DNA from: Closterium sp. NIES-65
Lineage: Eukaryota; Streptophyta; Zygnematophyceae; Desmidiales; Closteriaceae
Length of the DNA: 64,000 nt
Assembly: GCA_948144175.1 (NCBI GenBank)
Contig: CANXME010002334.1
Coordinates: 62,001 to 126,000, forward strand
Direction: 5' to 3'
The notes under the pieces were generated by a model. The model did no database searches. It was not told the origin of the DNA and worked only from the letters and a program-made list of their open reading frames with translations. Shown here piece by piece: positions 54,874 through 64,000 of this stretch. Positions within the stretch are counted from its first letter, which is position 1; each line of letters starts with the position of its first letter. The position numbers were made by a program, and so were the translations under genes.

Positions 54874-57800
54874 TCACTCGAAGTGCATGGTGGGATACTC
54901 ATGCACGAGTCGGTTGTAATCGTAGTAAAGCCTCTCGCCCTTGGCAATCCGCCTCGTGGCAATCAGCAGCGCCCGGGCCTCCCCCTTCACACTGAAGCGC
55001 ACACAGCGCAGATTGATCTTCCTGCGACCCTCCCTGGAGGAAGAGGGAGGAGTGGGATAGGGGACATGAAATGCAGGAGGGGACTAAGGGAGGACCCAAG
55101 TGAGGGCAAGAGCGAGAGTGATGCTTTTCTTGAAAGCAGTGAGCAGACCAGGCCTCCTCATTCACAATGGGGAGGGCACTCATTCACAATGGGGAGGGCA
55201 CTCATTCACAATGGGGAGGGCACTCATTCACAATGGGGAGGGCACTCATTCACAATGAGGAGGGCACTCATTCACAATGAGGAGGGCACTCATTCACAAT
55301 GGGGAGGGCACTCATTCACAATGGGGAGGGCACTCATTCACAATGGGGAGGGCACTCATTCACAATGGGGAGGGCACTCATTCACAATGGGGAGGGCACT
55401 CATTCACAATGGGGAGGGCACTCATTCACAATGGGGAGGGCACTCATTCACAATGGGGAGGGCACTCATTCACAATGGGGAGGGCACTCATTCACAATGG
55501 GGAGGGCACTCATTCACAATGGGGAGGGCACTCATTCACAATGGGGAGGGCACTCATTCACAATGGGGAGGGCACTCATTCACAATGGGGAGGGCACTCA
55601 TTCACAATGGGGAGGGCACTCATTCACAATGGGGAGGGCACTCATTCACAATGGGGAGGGCACTCATTCACAATGGGGAGGGCACTCATTCACAATGGGG
55701 AGGGCACTCATTCACAATGGGGAGGGCACTCATTCACAATGGGGAGGGCACTCATTCACAATGGGGAGGGCACTCATTCACAATGGGGAGGGCACTCATT
55801 CACAATGGGGAGGGCACTCATTCACAATGGGGAGGGCACTCATTCACGGAGAAAAAGGGGGAGGGGTCAAACAGGTTGACGATAATGAGGGAAAGAGGGA
55901 CAACAGCAAAGGACTGTGCTTGAAGGGCGGGCTTCGAGGGGCAGTAGACACAAGGGTATTGGAATGAAGACCGCAGACCCAAACACCGACAACAGGGAAT
56001 TTCGGTAATGCATTTGCACAATCTGAATTTGTCAGTGCCAAATATAAACTGCACAAAGTTGGTTTGCCCTGGGATGCTGGTTAGTGGTATGAACCAAACA
56101 TTTGATCAGACCCGTACCGGTGTCATCGTCCACTTGCACCCAACTCACTTGGTGTGGTTGTTGATTCCCGAGATGAACCGTGCAAAGTTTGCCGCCTCAT
56201 CCGGGCAGATGACGAGATCCGTCTTATCCCGCCCGGTGAACAGTAACCCCATCATGGCATCGCACGGATCGTGCCGCCTCCGCGCCATGCTGTCAACCAC
56301 CCCGCCATACTCCGTGACGATCGTGCGATCCGCTATAGGCGCATCCGCTTCCACTACAAAGCTGCCAACAATGGAAGGAAGTGGGGAGTGGGAACAGAGG
56401 TGAGGTGTGGGATGGAAATAGTAAGCAGGTGAGGTGTGGGGAAGGGATGTATAGAATGCTTACTGTGCACCCTAGACCTACAAATGAGAGACGACTTACC
56501 CTTGGCAAGGGTCGTGCTTGACAATCAGCGGTGGAGGCGCTCCGTCCCTCCACATCTCTTTGCACCGCTCCAAAACACCCACGTTCTCCCGGCTCAGCAC
56601 CTGCATTCCCCCCACCTCCCTCCCGGGCTCGTTCATCCCCCTAGGCACGGCTTTAAAGGGGTATTCCAGCCCATCCACGAACCGCGCCCCAATAGCTGTC
56701 AGAGCGGTGGCTAGGGATCTAAGCTGCTCCAGGCGTCTCTCAGGATCCGGGACAGGCCGATGGGGGAACAGCTTTCTACTCAGCTTCACTCGGGTCTGCC
56801 TCTTCCTCCTGCCGCTGCTGCCACTGCTCGGGACTCTCCTTTTCCCGCCGCTGTTGCTGGCGTGGGAAGCGATGCTGCCGGTGCCTGAATTAGAAGTTAA
56901 CCTAGAACCGCTAGTGTCTGTTACCATGCTCTCGTTTCCACTCCCGCCGTTATCACTGCCGCCACCAGCCGTTGCGTTTCTGCTGGCGGTGCAGTTGCGC
57001 TTCGTTCTGCACAAACTGCCACTGCAGGCGCCCAAACCGCTACTAGCAGAAGCGCCAGTGTTACTAGGGTTACTCGCACCTAAGTCTTTAGAGTTAGCAC
57101 CTACGTTTCTAGAGCTACCGCCTATGCTAATCATAGCAGCATCTACGCTGCGAGTCTGACTAGCTCCTACGCTCCTACAGTCAGCATCTGCGCTGCTCCT
57201 GCTCCTACTCCTACCACCGCCGGCCGCCGCATCACCAGCACCCAATACGACGCCGCTTGATGCTTGTCGGCTGTGCTCCGTTCGCCGTGTGGTAACTCCG
57301 CTGCTCTGCCTGCTGCTATCTCCCTCGCTGCTCCCCGCGACGACAGGTTTCTTTCCGCGTACCTCATTAGCAGGGGTTACATCAGGTTTGGCGGCGCTTC
57401 CGCCGGCCGCGGCAGGTGTTTTCACAGATGTGAGGCCAGGGGGGCGCTGAATGCGGAAAAAGTCGACGATTGAGCTCTGCACCAGGGGGAATTCTGGGAC
57501 CGCGGGGAAAGGTTTTGGGGAGGCGCAGCGGCGGGAGAGGGGGAAGTCAGGGAGTGAGTAGAGGAGGGAGAGGGGTGGGGAAGGGTTGAGAGGAATGGGT
57601 GTGTGAGACTGCGACTTAGCGGGATTCGAGAGCGTGCAAGATAAATGGTAGACGAGTGTGTGATACGGGCGAGTTACTAGTAGAAGGGTTACTCAGTGTA
57701 CGATGAAGAGAAGGTCAGTGCCGTACCTCTGGCTTCGGTTCGGAACCCGTACCTCTGATTTTGGCTGGGCGGCGGCAGTCTGGGCAGTACCACTGGCCGA

Positions 57801-58575
57801 GGGGCACGGCGACGAGGATTGGTCGCAGGCACCAGAGGTGGTAACCACGGTTACACCCACGTCCGTCGCACACAAGCATTCCGTCTTCGCCGTCTTCCCG
57901 GTCGCACACGTGGCACTTCAAATCGTCCAGCCCAGCGTCTGCAGGCGCCTCAGAGCGGCCGCTTCTGTGAAGTTGCTGCTTCACCTCTCGCACCTTTCCT
58001 TCCACCACCACCACCTCCTCCCCAACCCCCTCGTTCTCATCGTCAGAGCCCCCCTCGTCGCTGTTCTCCTCGTTTTCATCGTCGCTGTCCTCCTCGTCGT
58101 CCTGCGACGATCTGTCTTCTCTGATCGCATCCAGGCCGTGACACTCAGTAACATCGTCCGCATCTTCGTACAGCTCGTCGTCGTCTTCGGCAAGATCCAC
58201 CACTCGCGGTTCTCCGGCGTCGTTTGCGGATCCACGGTTGCTCCTACTCGCCCTCTCACGTGCCTCTGAAGCGGGCTTGAATGTCCATGTCGTCTTGTCG
58301 CCAAGCCCTCCTCTCTCTATAGCTAGTCGTGTCTGTGCGATTCCGCGTCCGGCGCCATTCCCGTTGCGAATTTCGCTTAATTTCGCGGGAATGCTGCCTG
58401 ACGAGTTCCTAAGATCTGTCTGTTTCTTGGCTACGTGGCTTAAAGCCCGAGCAGACAACGGTTTCGTGACGGTAAGCAGCGAGTGAATGTCGACGCATTT
58501 CTTCTTCCTCGCGCCGTCGACGTTCGCGAAGGTGATGTTGCCAGCATGGCCTCGCTTGTTGCCAGTCACCGCCAT
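54874..58575 (-). CDS. ATXR5/6-type PHD-SET histone H3K27 monomethyltransferase
   Basis: Four exons: 57753-58575, 56500-57493, 56149-56361 and 54874-55033. All phases join, for 729 residues. PHD finger about residues 235-280: CHVCDREDGEDGMLVCDG, CNRGYHLWCLRP, GQWYCPDC, a complete Cys4-His-Cys3 set. The ATXR5/6-specific FPLVQSSIVDFFRIQ follows; a similar PIP-box-like motif in plant homologues binds PCNA. SET: TIVTEYGGVVD, CPDEAANFARFISGINNHT, KGERLYYDYNRLVHEYPT. The post-SET Cys cluster is absent, as in this family. Plant relatives are about 350 aa. The extra length here is an acidic stretch before the PHD (DDEEDSDDENEENSDEGGSD) and a Ser/Gly/Ala-rich stretch of about 200 residues before the SET part. 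ATXR5/6 monomethylate H3K27 during replication and restrain heterochromatin over-replication. Confidence 0.93.
55155..55848. repeat. 22-bp minisatellite (ggggagggcactcattcacaat), about 31 copies
   Basis: Very homogeneous array in the last intron of the ATXR5/6-like gene. No flanking exon copy was seen. The plus-strand ORFs through it (SQWGGHSFTMGRALIHNGEG) are artefacts. Confidence 0.97.
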
Positions 58576-59833
58576 TTCGCTGCTGGCCTGAATTATTAAA
58601 AAACCATCGAGAGCAGTGTAATTCGACTCGGCAAGCACTAGATGAGATACAATAGGACAAACGCGAGAACAAGCAATAGCTGCTCGCAATGCGTTGGTAG
58701 TTGGTCTAGGAGACGAGGCTGGAGAAAACCACCCCGTATTTGCTGCCGGACAAGCCTATTTCACCAACTACTAGCTTAGAAAGGCTCACAAAGAAGAAAT
58801 GAGGAAGAATGGCTACTTCGAGGCCAACGTTCGAAGTTCATACGATGCATGAAGGGGTATGCCCACGAGCATGGATGGTAAAACATGGAGGGCTGGCAGG
58901 CAGCGAGCAATTTTCCAGGAGCCCAGAGAGTTGCCAAATGCCGATCCATCCCATCCCAAGGGGCTCTCAACAAGCTGAAAAGTGCCCCCCCATTTCCGCG
59001 CCAAACCAGCAAACTCCCCGCCGGAGTGTTTTGTGTGGGCCGCTGTCCAGATGGGATGGGACCTGCGTGACAGTCTCAGCGTGGGGGCGATTCGATGTGG
59101 TTGCGGCGGCGTGCCAGCTTCCCTCTACGCTTGCGCCAAATATTTGCGCGTGCCACTACACAACGGCCTCCCATCAACATTCAGCCGTTGATAGGGTAAA
59201 GGAAGTCGTATAGAACGTCTGGTGCCGATCACGGACAATTACAGTACAATACAAAAAGCACTGATAGCGCGTATTGAAGCAGTCCACCCACAGCTGCGTT
59301 GTCTCATCATCCACGTGGCAGCTTCTGACAGTTCCTCCGACACCTCCCCATCCATGACATGGCATCCAGGGATTCGGGCTCCAGTAAAGTTGGTGAGGAT
59401 AGCGCCTCCTTGGCGATTGCGATTGTATGAACTCGAGGAACCAGCTTGAAACGAGTATCCTTCTGTCATCACCGTAGCGAGTGGCCAGGAGAGATTTGAC
59501 TAGGCAGTAAGCAGCCGGGAGAATCCGAAGGCAGGAAGCTTTGTGCCTTTCCACCATACTGTATGGTTTTTACAACGCACTAAATAGTTTCGCACCGTAC
59601 TAAAGCTGTTCACCCAGCAAGGAATTGTAATTTCACAGCCTTTTTATCTGGTTCATCGCTCATTTCTCCGCCTCTCTCCTTGTTTCGCCTAGCGAACATC
59701 ACCTGGTTGCTGTTGGGAACGGTATCACTCCGATAAGTCACGCTACGGTACTCTGTAGTTCCCTAACAGGCTAAAGAATATTCCGTTCCTTGACCGTCTC
59801 TTTTAGCTTCTATTGGAAGGGCAGTTGACAGGC
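58576..59833. promoter_or_regulatory. Divergent intergenic region, ATXR5/6-like (-) and Tic110 (+)
   Basis: 1.26 kb between start codons. No gene recognised. It must hold both promoters. Short ORFs on both strands lack family signatures. Confidence 0.5.
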
Positions 59834-62800
59834 ATGGAGTCGCTCCTCCTAAAAGGAAGCACAACGCGGCCGCTTCCAAGCTTTCAAGGCCTTCGTGCCA
59901 CGCAAACACCTTTCCGCCAGAGCTTTTCCGCCACGTCGTTGCCAGCTCAGCAATGGAGCAGCGCGTCGAGCAAAACCCTAGTGCGTGCAGCAGCAGCAGA
60001 GCAGGCCGATGCTACTCCCAGCAGGAGCTCCGGCGGAAGCGTTTTCGGCCGGGAGGTGGAACTCTCCGGCGTTCCCAGCGTCGTTAAGAGCATGCCGACG
60101 CCGGTTAGATACGCCGTTTGCGGCGCGATTATCGTTGGTTCTGCCGGCGTGGGGTTCGCGGCCGGCAGCAAGTTTCAGCCGCCTGTGGGACAGGTCGCTG
60201 GTGCCGTGGTGCTCGGCGCGCTTGGCGCGGGAGCCGCGCACGTGGTGAACTCTGCTAGTAAGGAGGTCGCTGCGGCGGATTTGCACAACACGCTTGTGCG
60301 TTTATCGGATCCGCTTCAACTGAGACGAGGCGAGGCTGCGGATATCGCAAATAAGTGAGCTGGGATTTGAAGCGTCTTTTCTGTTTTTATCCAATCCGTC
60401 GTACCTTTTATTGCGAAACAATGTCCATTTACTGTACATGGTTTCTATGAATCAATGTAAACATTTCTCAACATTTCACACTTCGTTGCTTTGTTCGTCT
60501 CCGTGTGTTTGCAGGTATGGCGTGAGCCTGGAGGACGAGAGGTACCGGGCGGAAATGAAGGATCTTTACGAAAAGTAAGCATCCCCTTTCCTCACTCCTT
60601 CCCACCTTTTCCCCACTTGGCTGACCCCCTCCTTCCCTTCCCCTTGTCCGTTTTTTCTCACAACATCACAAATTGAGACTCACGGGAACAAATTGTACTA
60701 ATACGGAGGTTTCTGGGGCCCATGTTGTGTGATTTTTCATTCACTGAGACGCGTTCCGGCCCTCACTTCTCTTTCCCTCCCCCTCTCCCGGCGCTCCAGA
60801 TTTGTTTCGTCCGTGATTCCGCCCGGCAACGAGCCGCTGAGGGGCGACGAGTCGGATCTGATTTCCCGCTTTAAGGCTTCGATGGGCCTCGAGGACGAGG
60901 ATGCTGCTGCCGCTCATATCGAGGTACGCGACTGCGTATACCGAGTACATTGCTGTTCTCTTACCGATTATATATCAACTGTGTATAACGAGGTATGCCG
61001 CCTGCACTGTTTATGTCGAGCTGCTAACATTGTTCGTATCAAGTTAACAGTGCTTTCTTGTAACGAGCTCACACCGCTGCTCATATCGATCTAACAGCAC
61101 TATTCAGATCGAGCTAACAGCATATCGAGCCGACGTTGTCCTTATCCAGCTAACATCACTGTTCGTGGCAATCCAACGGTGCTCTGCGCATGCATCAAGT
61201 ACAGCCACGGCATCGCACGCCGATAGCCGCTCGTGCGTGTGTTTAGACTCAAGGCCCGTGCGCTTGTGTGTGAACATGTGCGTGTGTGTTTCCATGTTAC
61301 CGTGTGCATGGTGCGTGTGTGTGCGTGTGCATGTATGCATGTGTGCGTGTGCATGTGCGCATGTGTGCGTGTGCATGTATGCATTTGTGCGTGTGTGTAC
61401 ATGCGTGTGAGAATGTATGCGCGTGGGTGCATGGTGTCTGCAGGTGGGGCGACGCATTTTCCGCCAGAGGCTGGAGACGGGCGACAAGGAGGCCGCCTTC
61501 GAGGAGCGACAGGTAGGCGAAGGGTCGCGAGGTGGGCGAAGGATTTCGAGATGGGCGAAGGATTGCGAGGCGGGCGAAGGGTTGATAGACAGGCGAAGGA
61601 TTGAGAGGTGGGCGGAGGAACGAGGGGTGGGCGAAGGAGCGAGAGGCTTTGCGGAGGAGCAAGTGGCCTTGTAGGACTGGAAGCGGTACGCTCGTAGGCT
61701 TGTTAGCGGGTGGATGGTAGGTGGCGAGTAGGTGGCATCGCGGAGAGGTGGTTGACATGTGATTGTACGTGAGTACTCGCTTGTGGTGAAGGTTCACTTA
61801 TGGGATGATTGATACTTCAAGTTTAGATTCAGATGGATGAGGCATGTGAGGGTTCGGGGTTTAAGCATTAAACTATGTTCCAGCACCACCTTCAGAGCTT
61901 CGGTCGCGCCTGCCCACGCCTCTTCCCTTCCCCTAACCCCCTTCCCGTTCCCATCGTCCTCGCTTCATCATGATCACTGCCCTTCGGTAGCTAGTGTTTT
62001 GCGAATCCAATTTCCTGCTGCAGTCTATGCGCCTAATTCCCCCTCCTCCCCATTCCGCTCCCCCTTCTCTCCTCTCTCTCCTCCGTCACTCCCTTCCTCC
62101 CTCTCACTGCCTCTTCCATGCGACTGCAGGCGTTTCAGAAGCTGGTGTACGTGTCCAACCTGGTGTTTGGCGAGAAGTCCAAGTTCCTGCTACCGTGTAT
62201 CTGGTTTTCAGGCTCCTAACTCCTCTCCTTCCTCTCTCCCTCCCCACGCACAATCCCTTCGACCGCAGGCGTTCCAGAAGCTGGTGTACGTGTCGAACCT
62301 GGTGTTTGGCGAGAAGTCCAAGTTCCTGCTGCCATGGAAGCGCATCTTCAAAGTCAGCGACGCGCAGGTCGACATTGCTGTGCGCAACAACTCGCAGGCG
62401 CTGCTGCAGGCGCAGCTCGACGCCACCAAGGGAGGTGAGACTGATGTGGCATGGTAGGATCGTGCAGGCACGGAGGGCTTGACCGTGTGCATGTTGCCGT
62501 GCGCATCGCCGTGCGCAACACCTTGCAGGCGCTGCTGCAGGCGCAGCTCGACGCCACCAAGGGAGGTGAGACTGATGTGGCATGGTAGGATCGTGCAGGC
62601 ACGGAGGGCTTGACCGTGTGCATGTTGCCGTGCGCATCGCCGTGCGCAACACCTCGCAGGCGCTGCTGCAGGCGCAGCTCGACGCCACCAAGGGAGGTGA
62701 GACTGATGTGGCATGGTTGGGTCGTGCAGGCACGGAGGGCTTGACCGTGTGCATGTTGCCGTGCGCATCGCCGTGCGCAACACCTCGCAGGCGCTGCTGC

Positions 62801-64000
62801 AGGCGCAGCTCGACGCCACCAAGGGAGGTGAGACTGATGTGGCATGGTAGGATCGTGCAGGCACGGAGGGCTTGACCGTGTGCATGTTGCCGTGCGCATC
62901 GCCGTGCGCAACACCTCGCAGGCGCTGCTGCAGGCGCAGCTTGACGCCACCAAGGGAGGTGAGACCGGGCTTCCTCCCACTTTCACCTTGTAAATAAAGA
63001 ACCAAGGGCGTTTCAGCTGCCTTTCTTCTAGGCGCCTCAGTACCTTTCTATGTGCATCCCTTCACAAACCCCCCAAGCCCCCACCCCCCACCTTCCCTCC
63101 CCGCTCCTCCCGCCCTGATTGGTACTGCTAAAACATTCAACGAATAATACGTCGTTCATTTTTGGTTCCGCAAGTATGAAAAATAAACGCTATATTTGTT
63201 CAGTCACTGACGACTCTGTTGGTCACTGCCTTTTGCGGTTACCAACTTGTCTGTTTCTGCCGCTCTCCTTCACCAATCAGATTTCACTGTGGAGAACCTC
63301 AAGGAGCTCCGGGCGATGCAGAAGAAATACAAGCTGTCGGACGATGTGAGTGACTCGTTATAGTGAATTCTCGATATAAGAACTTGTGCTGTTAGCCAAT
63401 GTTATCCACCCAATTGATCCCACTGCGTTTATTTGGAAAGGAAGCTCATTGCAACAATGATTAGGATTGTAATGTGAACTGAACTCACACCTCTGCCACA
63501 CAATCTCGTTCCCCTCTGCCCTCCGAACCTCCCAGCTTGCTGCGGACATGGTTCGGGCGGAGGCTCGGAAGCGAGTGGAGGAGTACATTAACGAGGCGCT
63601 AGAGGTGCTCAAGGCGCGCACACGCGTCAAGTGAGTGTGACGGCCGTGGGGGTGGGGGGTCACATGGGGAGGGGTGTGTGTGTGTGTTTGAATCAACTCA
63701 CACAAGGCTTGGAAGCGATTGGAGCAACATCTGCGTGTTGTACAACGCATTGCGTGTTGTACAACGCATTGCGTGTTGTACAACGCATTGCGTGTTGTAC
63801 AACGCATTGCGTGTTGTACAACGCATTGCGTGTTGTACAACGCATTGCGTGTTGTACAACGCATTGCGTGTTGTACAACGCATTGCGTGTTGTACAACGC
63901 ATTGCGTGTTGTACAACGCATTGCGTGTTGTACAACGCATTGCGTGTTGTACAACGCATTGCGTGTTGTACAACGCATTGCGTGTTGTACAACGCATTGC
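59834..64000 (+). CDS. Tic110, chloroplast inner-envelope import protein (N-terminal part; runs off window)
   Basis: Exons: 59834-60354, 60515-60574, 60800-60923, 61444-61512, 62269-62434, 63281-63345 and 63536-63630. Phases join. Residues 1 to about 50 look like a chloroplast transit peptide (Ser/Thr/Arg-rich, FRQSFSATSLPAQQWSSASS). A two-segment hydrophobic region follows (VRYAVCGAIIVGSAGVGFAA and VAGAVVLGALGAGAAHVVNS), the inner-membrane anchor of Tic110. Then comes the helical stromal region: YGVSLEDERYRAEMKDLYEK, SSVIPPGNEPLRGDE, AFQKLVYVSNLVFGEKSKFL and DAQVDIAVRNNSQALLQAQL. In plants Tic110 forms a stromal scaffold for Hsp93/Tic40 in protein import. The start is the ATG before ESLLLKGS. 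The gene continues past the edge. Confidence 0.93.
61260..61440. repeat. GT-rich (gtgtgcatgtgtgcgtgt) tract
   Basis: Imperfect microsatellite leading into the acceptor of Tic110 exon 4. Confidence 0.85.
61505..61650 (+). repeat. Donor-derived repeat after Tic110 exon 4
   Basis: Units of about 20-26 bp (gggcgaaggattgcgaggt) begin at the gtaggcgaagg donor of exon 61444-61512 and repeat about six times with variation. Confidence 0.7.
62124..62210 (+). pseudogene. Echo of Tic110 exon 5 (5' part)
   Basis: Repeats the acceptor and AFQKLVYVSNLVFGEKSKFL, then diverges (CTACCGTGTATCTGG) without a donor. The functional exon is 62269-62434. Confidence 0.9.
62390..62966 (+). repeat. 131-bp tandem repeat of Tic110 exon 5 end plus donor, 5 copies
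   Basis: The segment AQLDATKGG|gtgaga and following intron text recurs at 131-132 bp spacing (gccaccaaggg at 62421, 62553, 62684, 62815 and 62946). Each copy keeps the donor and an upstream CAG before GCGCTGCTGCAGGCG. The first is joined to the complete exon. Confidence 0.95.
63733..64000. repeat. 19-bp minisatellite (gcgtgttgtacaacgcatt), at least 14 copies, runs off window
   Basis: Apparently identical units. Each contains the palindrome GTTGTACAAC flanked by TGCG/CGCA, so every unit can form a small hairpin. In a Tic110 intron. Confidence 0.97.

Noticed and set aside
54757..55967. 388-aa repetitive ORF (SQWGGHSFTMGRALIHNGEG)
   Set aside because: A 22-bp intronic array. It lies antisense to the ATXR5/6-like gene and overlaps its last exon.

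Overview
The window is nuclear DNA of a green plant, most likely a streptophyte alga or early land plant. Genes are split by many short GT-AG introns. They include a chloroplast import component (Tic110), a plant-type PHD-SET H3K27 monomethyltransferase (ATXR5/6), a plant-type cytosolic pyruvate kinase and a plant-type DEAH splicing helicase. Species cannot be fixed from the sequence; a desmid-like alga would be only a guess.

Layout: 1-3141 (+) 3' part of an O-fucosyltransferase gene; 4464-5095 (+) profilin; 6470-18407 (-) DHX16/Prp2-type DEAH helicase in 18 exons; 19078-24306 (+) NAP1-related/SET histone chaperone; 24831-25508 (-) CHRD-like secreted protein; 27058-31568 (+) pyruvate kinase; 32405-33817 (+) second CHRD-like protein; 35182-40720 (-) secreted protein whose conserved blocks resemble large bacterial secreted proteins; 41660-44965 a partial segmental copy of that locus; 44877-49017 (-) F-box/WD40 protein; 51965-54457 (+) bHLH factor; 54874-58575 (-) ATXR5/6-like; 59834-end (+) Tic110, cut by the window edge. 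The genes are ordinary housekeeping or regulatory genes and do not form a pathway.

The unusual part is the introns. Almost every gene carries local, decayed duplicates of its own exon edges ('echo' exons), and several large minisatellites lie exactly between two copies of the same exon. A short self-complementary element, TTTTGAG-NNNN-CTCAAAA with centre TCGA, GCGC or AATT, recurs about 20 times, and in at least nine cases it sits at the junction between two copies of a local duplication. Some echoes are still splice-competent and in frame, notably four 72-nt exon copies in the histone-chaperone gene. Two TIR-flanked non-autonomous transposon candidates and a foldback element are also present; one has a paralogous empty site in the segmental duplication.

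Exon limits were placed by hand from homology, reading phase and GT-AG sites. No alignment or search was run.
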